Source: Maribacter arenosus
GTDB taxonomy: Bacteria; Bacteroidota; Bacteroidia; Flavobacteriales; Flavobacteriaceae
Assembly (NCBI RefSeq): GCF_014610845.1
Contig: NZ_JABTCG010000002.1
Coordinates: forward strand, 434,001-498,000
Direction: 5' to 3'
Length of the DNA: 64,000 bases
Below the pieces are notes generated by a model that searched no databases, was not told the DNA's origin, and worked only from the letters and a program-made list of their open reading frames with translations. A program made the position numbers and the translations under genes. Below, one piece after another: positions 44,587 through 54,161 of the stretch. The stretch's first letter is position 1; each line of letters starts with the position of its first letter.

Positions 44587-46367
44587 AGGGCATGATACGA
44601 AGAAAAAGCATTTTGTCATTCTTGATAGTTTTGTGTTATCAATCTGCGGTTATCAATGCCCAAGTACCGGAACGACCTAATGTTATCATCATCATCACCG
44701 ATGATCAAGGGTATGGCGATTTGGGGTATACCGGCAATCCGCATGTAAAAACCCCGAATATTGACAATTTTGCCAAGGAAAGCGTTCGTTTCACAAACTT
44801 TTATGTTTCCCCGGTCTGCGCCCCAACAAGGGCCAGTCTTATGACGGGGCGCTATTCGCTAAGAACCGGAATCCGGGATACCTACAACGGGGGCGCTATC
44901 ATGGCCGCGAGTGAGGTGACCATTGCCGAAATGTTAAAACAGGCCGATTATAAAACAGGGATTTTTGGCAAATGGCATTTGGGCGATAATTATCCGTCCA
45001 GACCTATGGACCAAGGTTTTGATGAATCGCTCATTCATCTTTCCGGAGGTATGGGCCAAGTCGGGGACTTTACCACCTATTTTAAGGGAGACCGCAGTTA
45101 TTTTGACCCTGTATTATGGCATAATGGTACACAAGAGGCCTACGAAGGCTACTGTAGTGATATTTTTGCCGACAAAGCCATTGAATTTATTGAAGAGAAC
45201 CATCAACGGCCATTTTTCTGCTATTTGTCTTTCAACGCGCCCCATACGCCCCTACAGGTGCCTGACAGTTATTATCAGCGTTACAAAGCCATTGACCCTT
45301 CTTCAGGTTTTGATGGCGATTCAAGACCCTTTGTTGAAATGAATGAACAGGATAAGGAAGATGCACGAAAAGTGTATGCCATGGTATCGAATATTGATGA
45401 CCATATTGGGAAATTGATGCTAAAGCTCGATGAGTTGAATATTTCCGATAATACGCTAGTCGTTTTTATGACCGACAATGGCCCGCAACAAGTCCGTTAT
45501 ATTGCCGGTATGCGAGGCAGAAAGGGTAGTGTCTATCGCGGGGGTGTTCGGGTGCCATTTTATTTGAGATATCCATCGAAATATAAAGGCAATAGGGATA
45601 TTGAAACCACAACGGCCCATATAGACCTATTACCAACCCTTTCGGAGATTTGCAATGTAAAACCCCCGGCGAATAGAAACATAGATGGGAAGAATTTGGT
45701 TCCCCTTCTGAATGCTAAAAAAGTGGATTGGGAAAACAGGCCCCTGTTTTTTTATTGGACACGCCGCTATCCTGAATTATATCATAATATGGCCATACAA
45801 AAAGGACCCTTTAAATTGGTGGGCCAAACGGACTATAATGCGGCTATCTCGGAATTTGAACTGTTCAACATCGAAGAAGATCCTTATGAGGAGCATAATA
45901 TGGTACACCAAAAAATAGATCAAGCCGTCTCCCTTAAAGTTGAATTGGACGAGTGGTACGACCAATTGATATCCGCCCCTAATATTTTGCATCCACCCCG
46001 AATCCAGATAGGTCATGAAAATGAAAATCCGATTTTCCTCAATAGAAATGATGCAGGTGGGGAAAGAGGAATATGGGCACAGGAAGAAATCTTTGGGAAA
46101 TGGAGGGTCTCCATTGCAGAAGGAACATATCGCATTACATTTAGATTTGTTGAACCGATTCCCAAAGGGGGAATAATGTACCTTGAAACAGGGCCTAGAA
46201 TTCATAAGGCCGGCAATAGCCTGGAAAATAGTGAAATTCTGGAAATGAAAAACATCCACCTTCCAGCCATGCATTGTGACTTGATTCCATTTTATGCCGT
46301 CGATGACAAGAAAATATTTCCCTTTTGGGTGAAGATGGAACGGATGGATGTCAGTAATAAATCCTAA
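44583..46367 (+). CDS. Secreted type I sulfatase
   Basis: 594 aa, signal peptide to about residue 27. Metal-binding ITDDQGYGDLGYTGNP (Asp40, Asp41), formylglycine motif VCAPTRASLMTGR with Cys79, GKWHLGD and FMTDNGPQ are intact. The C-x-P-x-R core predicts Cys-to-formylglycine maturation, whose enzyme is not in the window. Residues beyond about 450 form an extra C-terminal domain of unclear role. Likely desulfates algal or host glycans. Confidence 0.93.
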   Translation: MKGMIRRKSILSFLIVLCYQSAVINAQVPERPNVIIIITDDQGYGDLGYTGNPHVKTPNIDNFAKESVRFTNFYVSPVCAPTRASLMTGRYSLRTGIRDTYNGGAIMAASEVTIAEMLKQADYKTGIFGKWHLGDNYPSRPMDQGFDESLIHLSGGMGQVGDFTTYFKGDRSYFDPVLWHNGTQEAYEGYCSDIFADKAIEFIEENHQRPFFCYLSFNAPHTPLQVPDSYYQRYKAIDPSSGFDGDSRPFVEMNEQDKEDARKVYAMVSNIDDHIGKLMLKLDELNISDNTLVVFMTDNGPQQVRYIAGMRGRKGSVYRGGVRVPFYLRYPSKYKGNRDIETTTAHIDLLPTLSEICNVKPPANRNIDGKNLVPLLNAKKVDWENRPLFFYWTRRYPELYHNMAIQKGPFKLVGQTDYNAAISEFELFNIEEDPYEEHNMVHQKIDQAVSLKVELDEWYDQLISAPNILHPPRIQIGHENENPIFLNRNDAGGERGIWAQEEIFGKWRVSIAEGTYRITFRFVEPIPKGGIMYLETGPRIHKAGNSLENSEILEMKNIHLPAMHCDLIPFYAVDDKKIFPFWVKMERMDVSNKS

Positions 46368-46406
46368 ATTTATCCCATGGACCAACTTTAAAAACTAGTT
46401 TAAGAA

Positions 46407-46955
46407 ATGGAATACTACAATTACATAAAGGCATTACACCTGATTTTTATAGTTACATGGTTTGCTGGCCTATTTTATATTCCCCGCTTGTTCATTTATC
46501 ATATTGAAGCCTCTGAAAAACCCTCTCCCGATAAGGAAATCCTAACTACCCAATTAAAATTAATGACCAAGCGCTTATGGAATATCATTACATGGCCTTC
46601 GGCTATTTTATCGACGATTTTTGCCATTTGGTTGGTGGTACTACAACCGATTTGGTTAACGGAAACCTGGATGCTCGTTAAATTGGGGTTTGTTGTGCTA
46701 CTGATTATATACCATATGAAGAGCCATCAGATCTTTAAGCAATTGCAGCGCGATGAGATTAAATATACCTCTCGGTTTATGCGTATATGGAACGAGGGGG
46801 CCACCTTGATCTTATTTGCCGTGGTGTTTTTGGTCATTCTCAAAAGTACCTTTACCTGGATTTTCGGGGTGGTCGGCATCATCGTCTTGGGAATCCTACT
46901 CATGTTGGGCATCCGATTGTATAGACGTATTCAACAAAAAAATCCAAATGCATAG
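46407..46955 (+). CDS. hemJ: Protoporphyrinogen IX oxidase HemJ (UPF0093/CopD-like)
   Basis: 182 aa with about four to five hydrophobic segments. The N-terminus KALHLIFIVTWFAGLFYIPR and FIYHIEA are characteristic of HemJ (conserved His), as is VKLGFVVLLIIYHM. Oxidises protoporphyrinogen IX to protoporphyrin IX, the only step missing between hemF and hemH here. CopD-domain annotation is the alternative label. Confidence 0.87.
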   Translation: MEYYNYIKALHLIFIVTWFAGLFYIPRLFIYHIEASEKPSPDKEILTTQLKLMTKRLWNIITWPSAILSTIFAIWLVVLQPIWLTETWMLVKLGFVVLLIIYHMKSHQIFKQLQRDEIKYTSRFMRIWNEGATLILFAVVFLVILKSTFTWIFGVVGIIVLGILLMLGIRLYRRIQQKNPNA

Positions 46956-47061
46956 GTAGTTGACGCGCAAAGTGGGCCTTGGCTCATTCGACGTATGTAG
47001 ATATTGCCATGTCAGCTGGATCGGACTGCCTTAGACTCCCTTAAAATGGCCTGATATTTGC

Positions 47062-47069
47062 TATCTTTA
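47062..47069 (+). promoter_or_regulatory. -7-like box of the histidine kinase gene
   Basis: TATCTTTA lies 19 nt before TTG 47088. A transcript starting about 7 nt downstream would exclude the TTG at 47058, supporting the 47088 start. Confidence 0.4.
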
Positions 47070-47087
47070 ACCACAAATTCCAGGAAC

Positions 47088-48563
47088 TTGTTCAAAAATC
47101 TATCACTCCGATCAAGAATTTTCTCAGCAATGATATTGTTGGTTCTCATTGCATCTATTTTGATTGCAGCTATTACGGTATATCAATATCGCGAACAGAC
47201 TAGGGATTACCACGAAGATCGCTTGGAGCGTAAGGAAGAACAAATTAAACAGAGTATCAGATATACGCTTCAAAAAACCACTTATCCTGTAACTACTGAA
47301 AATTTGGGTTCGATATTTTTTGAAGAAATATATCATATTGCCGACGTTCAAAATGTAAATTTCAATATCTATGATCTTGAAGGTGAGTTGATCAAAAGCT
47401 CTAGGCCGAAATTTGAAGAAGATTCCATATCTAACTGTTTAGACGTGGAGGTTCTCAATAGGCTTGAAGCCAGTGCCGAAAAACGATATGTTGAAGAGAA
47501 CTCCGCGGCAGGCGACAAATACCAAGCTTCATATACGTATATTAATGACAATAAGTTTAAACCTATTGGTATATTAAATTTGCCATATTACGAAGATCCT
47601 ACCTTTAATGATATGGAACTTAAGGAATTCCTGGGACGATTAGCAGGGGTTTATTTGTTGATGCTACTCATCGCGATTGGTCTTGCCTACTTCATTTCAA
47701 AATATATAACGAGATCACTCGATGAAGTAACCGAGATGATGGGCAAAACCGATTTAACCAAACGCAACAAAAAAATATTTGTAAAGGAAACCAGTTCCGA
47801 AATCGGGAAATTGGTAAATGCCTATAACGCTATGATCGACGAACTGGAGCAAAGTGCGGTGAAATTGGCCCGTAGTGAGCGGGAACAGGCCTGGCGTGAA
47901 ATGGCAAAACAAGTGGCACATGAGATCAAGAACCCTTTAACACCCATGCGATTGAGTGTCCAGAGTTTTCAACGCAAGTTCGATCCGACAGACCCGGACA
48001 TAAAAAAGAAAGTAGAGGAGTATTCCAATACGCTGATCCAACAAATAGATACTATGAGCAGTATTGCCTCTGCATTCTCCAATTTTGCCAAAATGCCGGC
48101 CCAGCAGAATGAAACCCTGGATGTGGTAAAAATTGTTCGCTTGGCATTGGATATTTTTAACGAGCCTTACATTCACTTTATATGTGATGAAGAAGAGATT
48201 ATCGCAAAATGGGATCGGACCCAATTGATCCGGGTGGTGACCAATTTGGTCAAGAACGCTACCCAGTCCATGATCGACCAGCCGAACCCTAGGGTATCGG
48301 TGACTGTGGCTTCTCAGGGTGAAAACGTGAAGATTTCGGTTGCCGATAATGGCATAGGTATTGCCGAGGATTTTACCGAAAAAATCTTCGAGCCAAAGTT
48401 TACTACCAAGTCCAGCGGTATGGGCCTCGGATTGGGGATGGTAAAGAATATTGTGGAAACCTTCAACGGAAGTATCGATTTTACCTCCCAACCAGGAAAA
48501 GGAACCGTATTTACCGTAATTTTCCCAAGAAATCAATCTACAGAGAACCAAAAGAAAAAATAA
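47088..48563 (+). CDS. NtrY-like sensor histidine kinase
   Basis: 491 aa from TTG 47088 (no ATG is available near; TTG 47058 is the alternative). TM1 about residues 15-35, periplasmic region, TM2 about 190-210, HAMP with TRSLDEVTEMMGKTDL, HisKA with VAHEIKNPLTPMRLSV (phospho-His), and HATPase motifs NLVKNA (N box), VADNGIGI, GMGLGLGMV. No response regulator is adjacent. Starts the operon with an enoyl-CoA hydratase 3 nt downstream. Confidence 0.9.
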   Translation: MFKNLSLRSRIFSAMILLVLIASILIAAITVYQYREQTRDYHEDRLERKEEQIKQSIRYTLQKTTYPVTTENLGSIFFEEIYHIADVQNVNFNIYDLEGELIKSSRPKFEEDSISNCLDVEVLNRLEASAEKRYVEENSAAGDKYQASYTYINDNKFKPIGILNLPYYEDPTFNDMELKEFLGRLAGVYLLMLLIAIGLAYFISKYITRSLDEVTEMMGKTDLTKRNKKIFVKETSSEIGKLVNAYNAMIDELEQSAVKLARSEREQAWREMAKQVAHEIKNPLTPMRLSVQSFQRKFDPTDPDIKKKVEEYSNTLIQQIDTMSSIASAFSNFAKMPAQQNETLDVVKIVRLALDIFNEPYIHFICDEEEIIAKWDRTQLIRVVTNLVKNATQSMIDQPNPRVSVTVASQGENVKISVADNGIGIAEDFTEKIFEPKFTTKSSGMGLGLGMVKNIVETFNGSIDFTSQPGKGTVFTVIFPRNQSTENQKKK

Positions 48564-48566
48564 CAT

Positions 48567-49349
48567 ATGGAATATGAGAACATATTGGTGACTTTTGAGG
48601 GTCCTTTGGCCCTGATCACCATAAATCGTCCCAACAAACTGAATGCCCTCAACAAGGATACCATCAAGGAATTACATAAGGCCCTTTCAGGTCTGGAAAA
48701 AGATAAAAAGGTAAACGTTATCATCATCACGGGCAGTGGGGAAAAAGCCTTTGTTGCAGGTGCCGATATTGCCGAATTCGCGAATTTTTCAGTAAAACAA
48801 GGAACGAAATTGGCGGCCAAAGGTCAGGAACTGCTTTTTGACTTTATCGAGAACCTGTCCAAACCGGTAATCGCGGCCATCAATGGCTTTGCATTGGGTG
48901 GAGGACTCGAATTGGCCATGGCCTGTCATTTTAGGGTGGCCAGTGAAAATGCCAAAATGGGCCTTCCCGAAGTGTCCTTGGGGGTCATACCAGGGTATGG
49001 GGGAACCCAACGCTTGCCTCTATTAGTGGGTAAAGGCAGGGCCATGGAAATGATTATGACCGCTGGAATGATCGATGCCCCCAGGGCATTGGACTATGGG
49101 TTGGTCAACTATGTAGTGCCACAAGAGGAATTGTTGGCGCTTTGTACCCAATTGGCAAACAAAATATCGAATAATTCTCCCGTTGCCATCCGTTACGCAA
49201 TAAAAGCAATAAATGATTGTTTTAACAGTAGTGAAAATGGATATGACACGGAGATCAAGGGTTTTGGCAAGTGCTTTGGAACTGCTGATTTCAAGGAAGG
49301 TACCAATGCATTTTTAGAAAAGCGAAAAGCCCGATTCCCCGGTGAATGA
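48567..49349 (+). CDS. Enoyl-CoA hydratase/isomerase family protein
   Basis: 260 aa crotonase-fold enzyme. Oxyanion-hole segments [11 protein letters not shown] and [19 protein letters not shown] are visible, and the two catalytic glutamates expected of hydratases sit in [20 protein letters not shown] and upstream. Likely fatty-acid or amino-acid degradation. Follows the kinase gene by 3 nt. Confidence 0.92.
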   Translation: MEYENILVTFEGPLALITINRPNKLNALNKDTIKELHKALSGLEKDKKVNVIIITGSGEKAFVAGADIAEFANFSVKQGTKLAAKGQELLFDFIENLSKPVIAAINGFALGGGLELAMACHFRVASENAKMGLPEVSLGVIPGYGGTQRLPLLVGKGRAMEMIMTAGMIDAPRALDYGLVNYVVPQEELLALCTQLANKISNNSPVAIRYAIKAINDCFNSSENGYDTEIKGFGKCFGTADFKEGTNAFLEKRKARFPGE

Positions 49350-49371
49350 ATATCCCTAAAAAATCTTACCA

Positions 49372-50928
49372 ATGAATTTTCGAAAATATACCCCCTTGTT
49401 TTGCTTCCTTATGGTTTCCTGTATGGTGTTGGCACAGGATATTCCTCTTGATTTTTCAATAGGGGAAAAATATAACGACAGGTATAAATATTCGAATCTT
49501 TTGACCATTTCCAACGATGGTACAGGGGGTACTTTTCTGGTCCGCTCTTATTATACCGGGGTAATCCTAAGGCCTAAGGGCTATTTGATAGAGCATTATG
49601 ACGCTAATATGCAATTGATCAATGAGTATAATTATAAGCTCAAAAATTCGAATTTGGTCGACGGCTATGTAGCCAACGGGCAGATTTATCTTATATTTTT
49701 GGATTATGACTATGATGCCTTTGCGTATGAATATTCAGTGCATCGCAGTCCTCTTTCGGGGATGAACTTCACTAGGGAATCCTTGTTGACCATCCCATCA
49801 CAAGAGGTGTCCGAACCCTTGGATAAAAACTATTACAACCGTAATTTTTCTTCCGGCTTTACCACTTCTGTTTTATTCAACGACAAGAAGAATGCCTTTG
49901 TGATCAGCACCCATTTTAAAAAGGGAAAGACCAATAAGCATTTTATCTACCTATTCAACGCAGGTTTGCAAAAAGTTGTGGAACATGATTTCTCCGCCGA
50001 GGTAGAAGAAAAGAACTATGCCTTTGAGAACGTTGCCTTTTCTACCGATTTACAAGAGGCCTATATTGTGGGTAAGGCCTATTTTAAGAAAAAAAGATTT
50101 CAGGTATCAGAACGAAAATTCCAATATGAATTGATCAAAGTATCCCAAAATGGTGCTTGGACACAGACTTTTGATGGACCAGGAAAATTCTCGGAGGCCC
50201 TGACCCCCATTATCAATAAAAACGAATTGTTATGCGTGGGGTTCTATTCGAATAGAAAGGACAATAGATATAATGGGTTGGCCTATTTCAATATAAACCC
50301 TACTACCTTAGCCATAAACTCGAGAAAATACAGTCCTTTTTCCGAGCAGTTTATGATGGATAAGTTTGGGCGGGATGAGGATAAGGTGATCAAGGATCTG
50401 GTGTTCAAAAATGTGAATGTGGCCCATGATGGTTCGATCCATTTTAATGCCGAAGAGTATTTTGTAACCTCAAGTGTACAAGCAAATTCAAGTGGTGGTC
50501 GCCTTAAGGTAACCAGATACCACCATAACGATATCGTCAGTGCCAAACTTAGTGCGGATGGCGACATGTTATGGACTAGGAACATAAACAAGGCCGAGGT
50601 AACCCAAGGCGATGGCGCCTATGCTTCCTATAGTTCGTATACCAAAGACGGCAATACGTACTTCTTTATAAGTACAGCCGCCGAAAATCCTCAAGTATTG
50701 CCAGGTGACCGATTATTGTTCAGACAAGGGTTGAGTCGAAACAGAAATGTTTTTGTCATCAAATTGGATGCCGATGGTCACTTAAGTTATAAAAAGTTGA
50801 TCGACGACAAGGATGCCCGCCTTCCCTTAATGGTCTCCACGCCCTTACTAAATAAAAGGGAAAACCAAATTGTGTTCTACGCCAAAAGGGGAAGTAAAAA
50901 GCAACTGGTTAAAGTTTCCCTTAATTAA
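49372..50928 (+). CDS. Large exported protein of unknown function
   Basis: 518 aa with signal peptide (YTPLFCFLMVSCMVLAQ). Repeated beta-rich units with patterns such as AFVISTHFKKGKTNKHF, YFKKKRFQVSERKF, NTYFFISTAAEN suggest a beta-propeller-like fold seen in Bacteroidota exported proteins. No catalytic motif. 22 nt after the hydratase gene, so possibly co-transcribed. Confidence 0.65.
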   Translation: MNFRKYTPLFCFLMVSCMVLAQDIPLDFSIGEKYNDRYKYSNLLTISNDGTGGTFLVRSYYTGVILRPKGYLIEHYDANMQLINEYNYKLKNSNLVDGYVANGQIYLIFLDYDYDAFAYEYSVHRSPLSGMNFTRESLLTIPSQEVSEPLDKNYYNRNFSSGFTTSVLFNDKKNAFVISTHFKKGKTNKHFIYLFNAGLQKVVEHDFSAEVEEKNYAFENVAFSTDLQEAYIVGKAYFKKKRFQVSERKFQYELIKVSQNGAWTQTFDGPGKFSEALTPIINKNELLCVGFYSNRKDNRYNGLAYFNINPTTLAINSRKYSPFSEQFMMDKFGRDEDKVIKDLVFKNVNVAHDGSIHFNAEEYFVTSSVQANSSGGRLKVTRYHHNDIVSAKLSADGDMLWTRNINKAEVTQGDGAYASYSSYTKDGNTYFFISTAAENPQVLPGDRLLFRQGLSRNRNVFVIKLDADGHLSYKKLIDDKDARLPLMVSTPLLNKRENQIVFYAKRGSKKQLVKVSLN

Positions 50929-51031
50929 CCCAAAGGTCATTGCTGCAATACGCAGAAATCACATCCTTCTTTTTAACATTGAAAACATACGAGATTAGGA
51001 TATATTCCATATTTTTGGAATAAATCCTATA

Positions 51032-52105
51032 TTGAAAAATTCAGAATATCGTAAAGGAAGAGGGGCACAAAAATATGTTGCCAATAAATTTATGCAATAT
51101 ATGCATGAATCCCGGGACGATTTCCTTGAATTTTGCAGGGTGGAAGGGGAAGAGGCCCATAGGAGCAGAACCAACTACATTCCGATTTTTCCAAAGACCA
51201 TAGTCAATAAAGTGACCAGCCCTGACGTGGGCATGAAATATTCGTTAAACCCCTATCAAGGTTGTGAACACGGATGCATTTATTGCTATGCTAGAAATAC
51301 CCATGAGTATTGGGGCTATGGGGCAGGATTGGATTTTGAACAGATTATTCTGGTCAAAAAAGAGGCCCCCAACCTTTTGGAGGAGAAATTGAAATCCAAA
51401 AATTGGCAAGCCGAAACCATCGTGCTTTCCGGAAATACGGATTGTTATCAACCTGCGGAAAAGAAATTCGGAATCACTAGGGAGTGTTTAAAGGTGTTCT
51501 TAAACTACAGACATCCCGTAGGGATTATCACTAAAAATGCTTTGGTGCTGCGCGATTTGGACATTCTTAAAGAACTGGCCAAAGACCACTTGATAGCGGT
51601 GAATGTATCTATCACCTCGCTTTCAGAGGAAACCCGAAGGATTTTGGAACCACGGACTGCGTCCATTAAGAAACGGCTGGAAACTATTAGGCTACTGGCA
51701 GACAATGGTATTCCGGTCAATGCGATGTTGGCACCGATCATCCCAGGTATCAACAGTCATGAAATCATGGATATGGCCAAGGCCGTGGCTGATCATGGAG
51801 CCTTGTCTTTCGGGTATACCGTAGTACGTCTCAATGGGGCCATAGGTGCTATTTTTACTGATTGGATATATAAGTCGTTACCCCATAAGGCAGATAAGGT
51901 CCTCTCCCAGATCAGGTCCTGTCATGGGGGAACTTTGAACGATAGTCGTTTTGGCATCCGCAGTAAGGGGGAAGGTAAGATTGCCCAGCACATTCACGAT
52001 TTGTTACGATTGGCCAGACATACCTATTTTAAGGATAAGGAACTGCCCAAATTGAACAAATCGCTCCATGCAACCTATAAAAATGGTCAAATGAAATTGT
52101 TTTAA
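51032..52105 (+). CDS. PA0069-family radical SAM protein
   Basis: 357 aa, TTG start giving MKNSEYRKGRGAQ, the usual family N-terminus. Radical SAM cluster motif CEHGCIYCYARNTHEYWGY (CxxxCxxC), then VLSGNTDCYQPAEKKFGITR and VVRLNGAIG. Related to spore photoproduct lyase-like proteins; the biological reaction is unknown. A TTTTTGG stretch lies about 20 nt upstream. Confidence 0.88.
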   Translation: MKNSEYRKGRGAQKYVANKFMQYMHESRDDFLEFCRVEGEEAHRSRTNYIPIFPKTIVNKVTSPDVGMKYSLNPYQGCEHGCIYCYARNTHEYWGYGAGLDFEQIILVKKEAPNLLEEKLKSKNWQAETIVLSGNTDCYQPAEKKFGITRECLKVFLNYRHPVGIITKNALVLRDLDILKELAKDHLIAVNVSITSLSEETRRILEPRTASIKKRLETIRLLADNGIPVNAMLAPIIPGINSHEIMDMAKAVADHGALSFGYTVVRLNGAIGAIFTDWIYKSLPHKADKVLSQIRSCHGGTLNDSRFGIRSKGEGKIAQHIHDLLRLARHTYFKDKELPKLNKSLHATYKNGQMKLF

Positions 52106-52158
52106 GAGAATAGACCTAATTCGCACTAGGGTTGGATGGCGGAAAAGTTGCTGATTTC

Positions 52159-52821
52159 TTAAGATTGTCCGTTCCATTCCTTGTAAAACTGCTTTAAAAA
52201 ACCGAGCATATAGGCATGTCGTTCCTCGGCCATTTTCTTACCGGTGGGTGTATTCATTTGGTCTTTGAGCAATAGCAGTTTTTCGTAGAAGTGATTAATA
52301 GTGGGTGCTTTCGATGTTTTATATTCCTCCTTGGTCAAATTTAAATTAGGGGCAATGTCCGGATTGTACATTTCCCGATTTTTAAACCCCCCATAATTAA
52401 AGGCACGCGCAATTCCGATGGCCCCCATGGCATCGAGCCGGTCTGCATCCTGGACGATTTGCAGTTCCTTGGAATCGAACTTGGGTTGCCCATTATTAGA
52501 CAGGCTATTTTTAAATGAAATATTGTTGATGATATGTACCACATGCGCAATGACGTCCTGACCAACGCCAAGCGAGTCTAAAAACCGTTTCGCAATCCTG
52601 GGCCCTACGGATTCATCCCCGTTATGGAATTTGGCATCGGCAATGTCGTGCAATAAGGCACCTAATGAGACTACGAGAAGATCTACATCCTCCCCTCGGG
52701 CAATCTGTTCCGCATTCGAATACACCCTTTGAATATGGAACCAATCATGCCCTCCCTCGGCTTCTTTTAAAGTCTCCTTTACAAAAGCAATGGTCTCTAC
52801 TACGATTTCGGAGTCTTTCAT
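52159..52821 (-). CDS. HD domain phosphohydrolase
   Basis: 220 aa. HD superfamily metal ligands: HDWFHIQRV, SLGALLHDIADAKFHNGDE and a distal DADRLDAMGAIGIARA. This set matches the YedJ-like subgroup of uncharacterised metal-dependent phosphohydrolases. The start overlaps the acyltransferase stop by 4 bp. Confidence 0.88.
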   Translation of the reverse strand: MKDSEIVVETIAFVKETLKEAEGGHDWFHIQRVYSNAEQIARGEDVDLLVVSLGALLHDIADAKFHNGDESVGPRIAKRFLDSLGVGQDVIAHVVHIINNISFKNSLSNNGQPKFDSKELQIVQDADRLDAMGAIGIARAFNYGGFKNREMYNPDIAPNLNLTKEEYKTSKAPTINHFYEKLLLLKDQMNTPTGKKMAEERHAYMLGFLKQFYKEWNGQS

Positions 52822-53555
52822 TGGGGAGGATGTATACCGGATTTTACCCTTGCTTCGACAAGGGCAAACACCTCATCAAAATTACCATTGTTTTCAATAG
52901 GTTCTTGTACATCAAAGGTAATATGATTCCCTATGCCATAAGGGAATTTGCCATAACGAAGCAATTTCCATGAATTATTTATACTGAGCGGTACAATTAA
53001 TGCCGAAGGGGCATGTTTTATTAAAACTTTGAGTCCTGTGGGTTGAAACCTTTTAGGGTGCCCATCCCTACTGCGGGTACCTTCCGGGAAAATTACCGCA
53101 CTACGTTTATGTTTTTCAATATACTTGCCTAGTTTGGCAATTTGGACCAAGGCTTGTTTACTATCCTTTCGATTGATCAATACAGAACCCCCATGCCTTA
53201 GGTTATAGGAAACACTGGGAATGCCTTTTCCCAACTCGATCTTACTAACGAATTTTGGATGATGTGCCCGCATAAACCATATGATAGGGGGAATATCGTT
53301 CATACTCTGATGGTTCGATACAATAATCAAAGGACGGTCGGTCGGTAATCGATGTGGATTATTGAACTTGTAAGTAGTTCCTAAAAAGTGCGTACAGCGT
53401 ATTAAACATAAATTAAGCAGACTTACACTTGCCTTATGCGCGTTATACCCGAAAAGGGTAAAGCAAATCCATTGAATGGGGTGAAACACGACCAGGGCGA
53501 TTCCAAAAAAGAGGAAGTAAATTACGGTAAGCGGATATGCCAAGATTTTTTGCAT
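52818..53555 (-). CDS. 1-acyl-sn-glycerol-3-phosphate acyltransferase (PlsC-like)
   Basis: 245 aa from ATG 53555. N-terminal membrane segment, catalytic HxxxxD in VSNHQSMNDIP, VLINRKDSKQAL, and FPEGTRSRDGHPKRF. Makes phosphatidic acid in phospholipid synthesis, or a related lyso-lipid acylation. Downstream of bacilliredoxin but separated by a terminator. Confidence 0.9.
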   Translation of the reverse strand: MQKILAYPLTVIYFLFFGIALVVFHPIQWICFTLFGYNAHKASVSLLNLCLIRCTHFLGTTYKFNNPHRLPTDRPLIIVSNHQSMNDIPPIIWFMRAHHPKFVSKIELGKGIPSVSYNLRHGGSVLINRKDSKQALVQIAKLGKYIEKHKRSAVIFPEGTRSRDGHPKRFQPTGLKVLIKHAPSALIVPLSINNSWKLLRYGKFPYGIGNHITFDVQEPIENNGNFDEVFALVEARVKSGIHPPQ

Positions 53556-53566
53556 GTCACAAAAAT

Positions 53567-53595
53567 AAAAAACCGCTCTTTTCAAAGCGGTTTTT
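53567..53595 (-). terminator. Rho-independent terminator after bacilliredoxin
   Basis: AAAACCGCT (53569-53577) pairs with AGCGGTTTT (53586-53594), flanked by A and T runs. It ends the bacilliredoxin transcript just upstream of the acyltransferase start. Confidence 0.75.
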
Positions 53596-53617
53596 TAGTG
53601 GTCTTTTTTATGAAGGA

Positions 53618-54028
53618 CTAACAGAACTCATTATAGGCTTCGGTCAAATTCTCCGCGATGATTTCTGCAGGGCGACCTTCGATATGATGCCTTTCTATCA
53701 TGTGAACCAATTCCCCATCCTTGAACAAGCCTATACTTGGCGATGAAGGAGGAAATGGAATCATAAGATTACGCGCCGCATTCACGGCTTCGGTATCAAC
53801 ACCCGCAAAAACCGTAACAAGATGATCGGGCTTCTTATCGTTCATTAAACTCATTTTGGCAGCAGGTCTTGCATTTGCAGCCGCACAACCACAAACTGAA
53901 TTTACAACCACCAATGTCGTACCTTCTTTCTTAAGGGCGTTTTCGACCGCATCGGCCGTAAACAATTCTTCGAACCCGGCCTTCGCCAAGTCATCTCTCA
54001 TAGGTTTTACCAATTCTGCTGGATACAT
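53618..54028 (-). CDS. BrxA/BrxB family bacilliredoxin
   Basis: 136 aa thioredoxin-fold protein that removes bacillithiol from proteins or controls thiol redox state. Active-site CGC is in VVVNSVCGCAAANARPA, and the N-terminus MYPAELVKPMRDDLAKAGF matches YphP/YqiW proteins. Bacillithiol synthesis is known in several Bacteroidota, but its genes are not in the window. Confidence 0.93.
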   Translation of the reverse strand: MYPAELVKPMRDDLAKAGFEELFTADAVENALKKEGTTLVVVNSVCGCAAANARPAAKMSLMNDKKPDHLVTVFAGVDTEAVNAARNLMIPFPPSSPSIGLFKDGELVHMIERHHIEGRPAEIIAENLTEAYNEFC

Positions 54029-54113
54029 ATTTTGTTTTTTATCGATTTATAAAAGTCGTCAAAGATAACCAATTTGTCGTACTACACATGATTACTTAAC
54101 TTTTCATTACCAC

Positions 54114-54142
54114 TTGTTTTGCTATGTAATATCCTATCTTTG
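54114..54142 (+). promoter_or_regulatory. Bacteroidota-type promoter
   Basis: TTG (54114-54116), 18-nt spacer, TATCTTTG (54135-54142). The closest match to the TTG-N19-TAnnTTTG consensus in the window. It excludes the upstream start and fixes ATG 54162. Confidence 0.6.
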
Positions 54143-54161
54143 GCAAAAATTAAGTTGTACT

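Noticed and set aside
45777-46385. 202-codon minus-strand ORF inside the sulfatase gene
   Set aside because: Shadow of the sulfatase reading frame; its protein is low in plausible motifs.
47937-48566. 209-codon minus-strand ORF inside the histidine kinase
   Set aside because: Antisense to the conserved HisKA/HATPase region.
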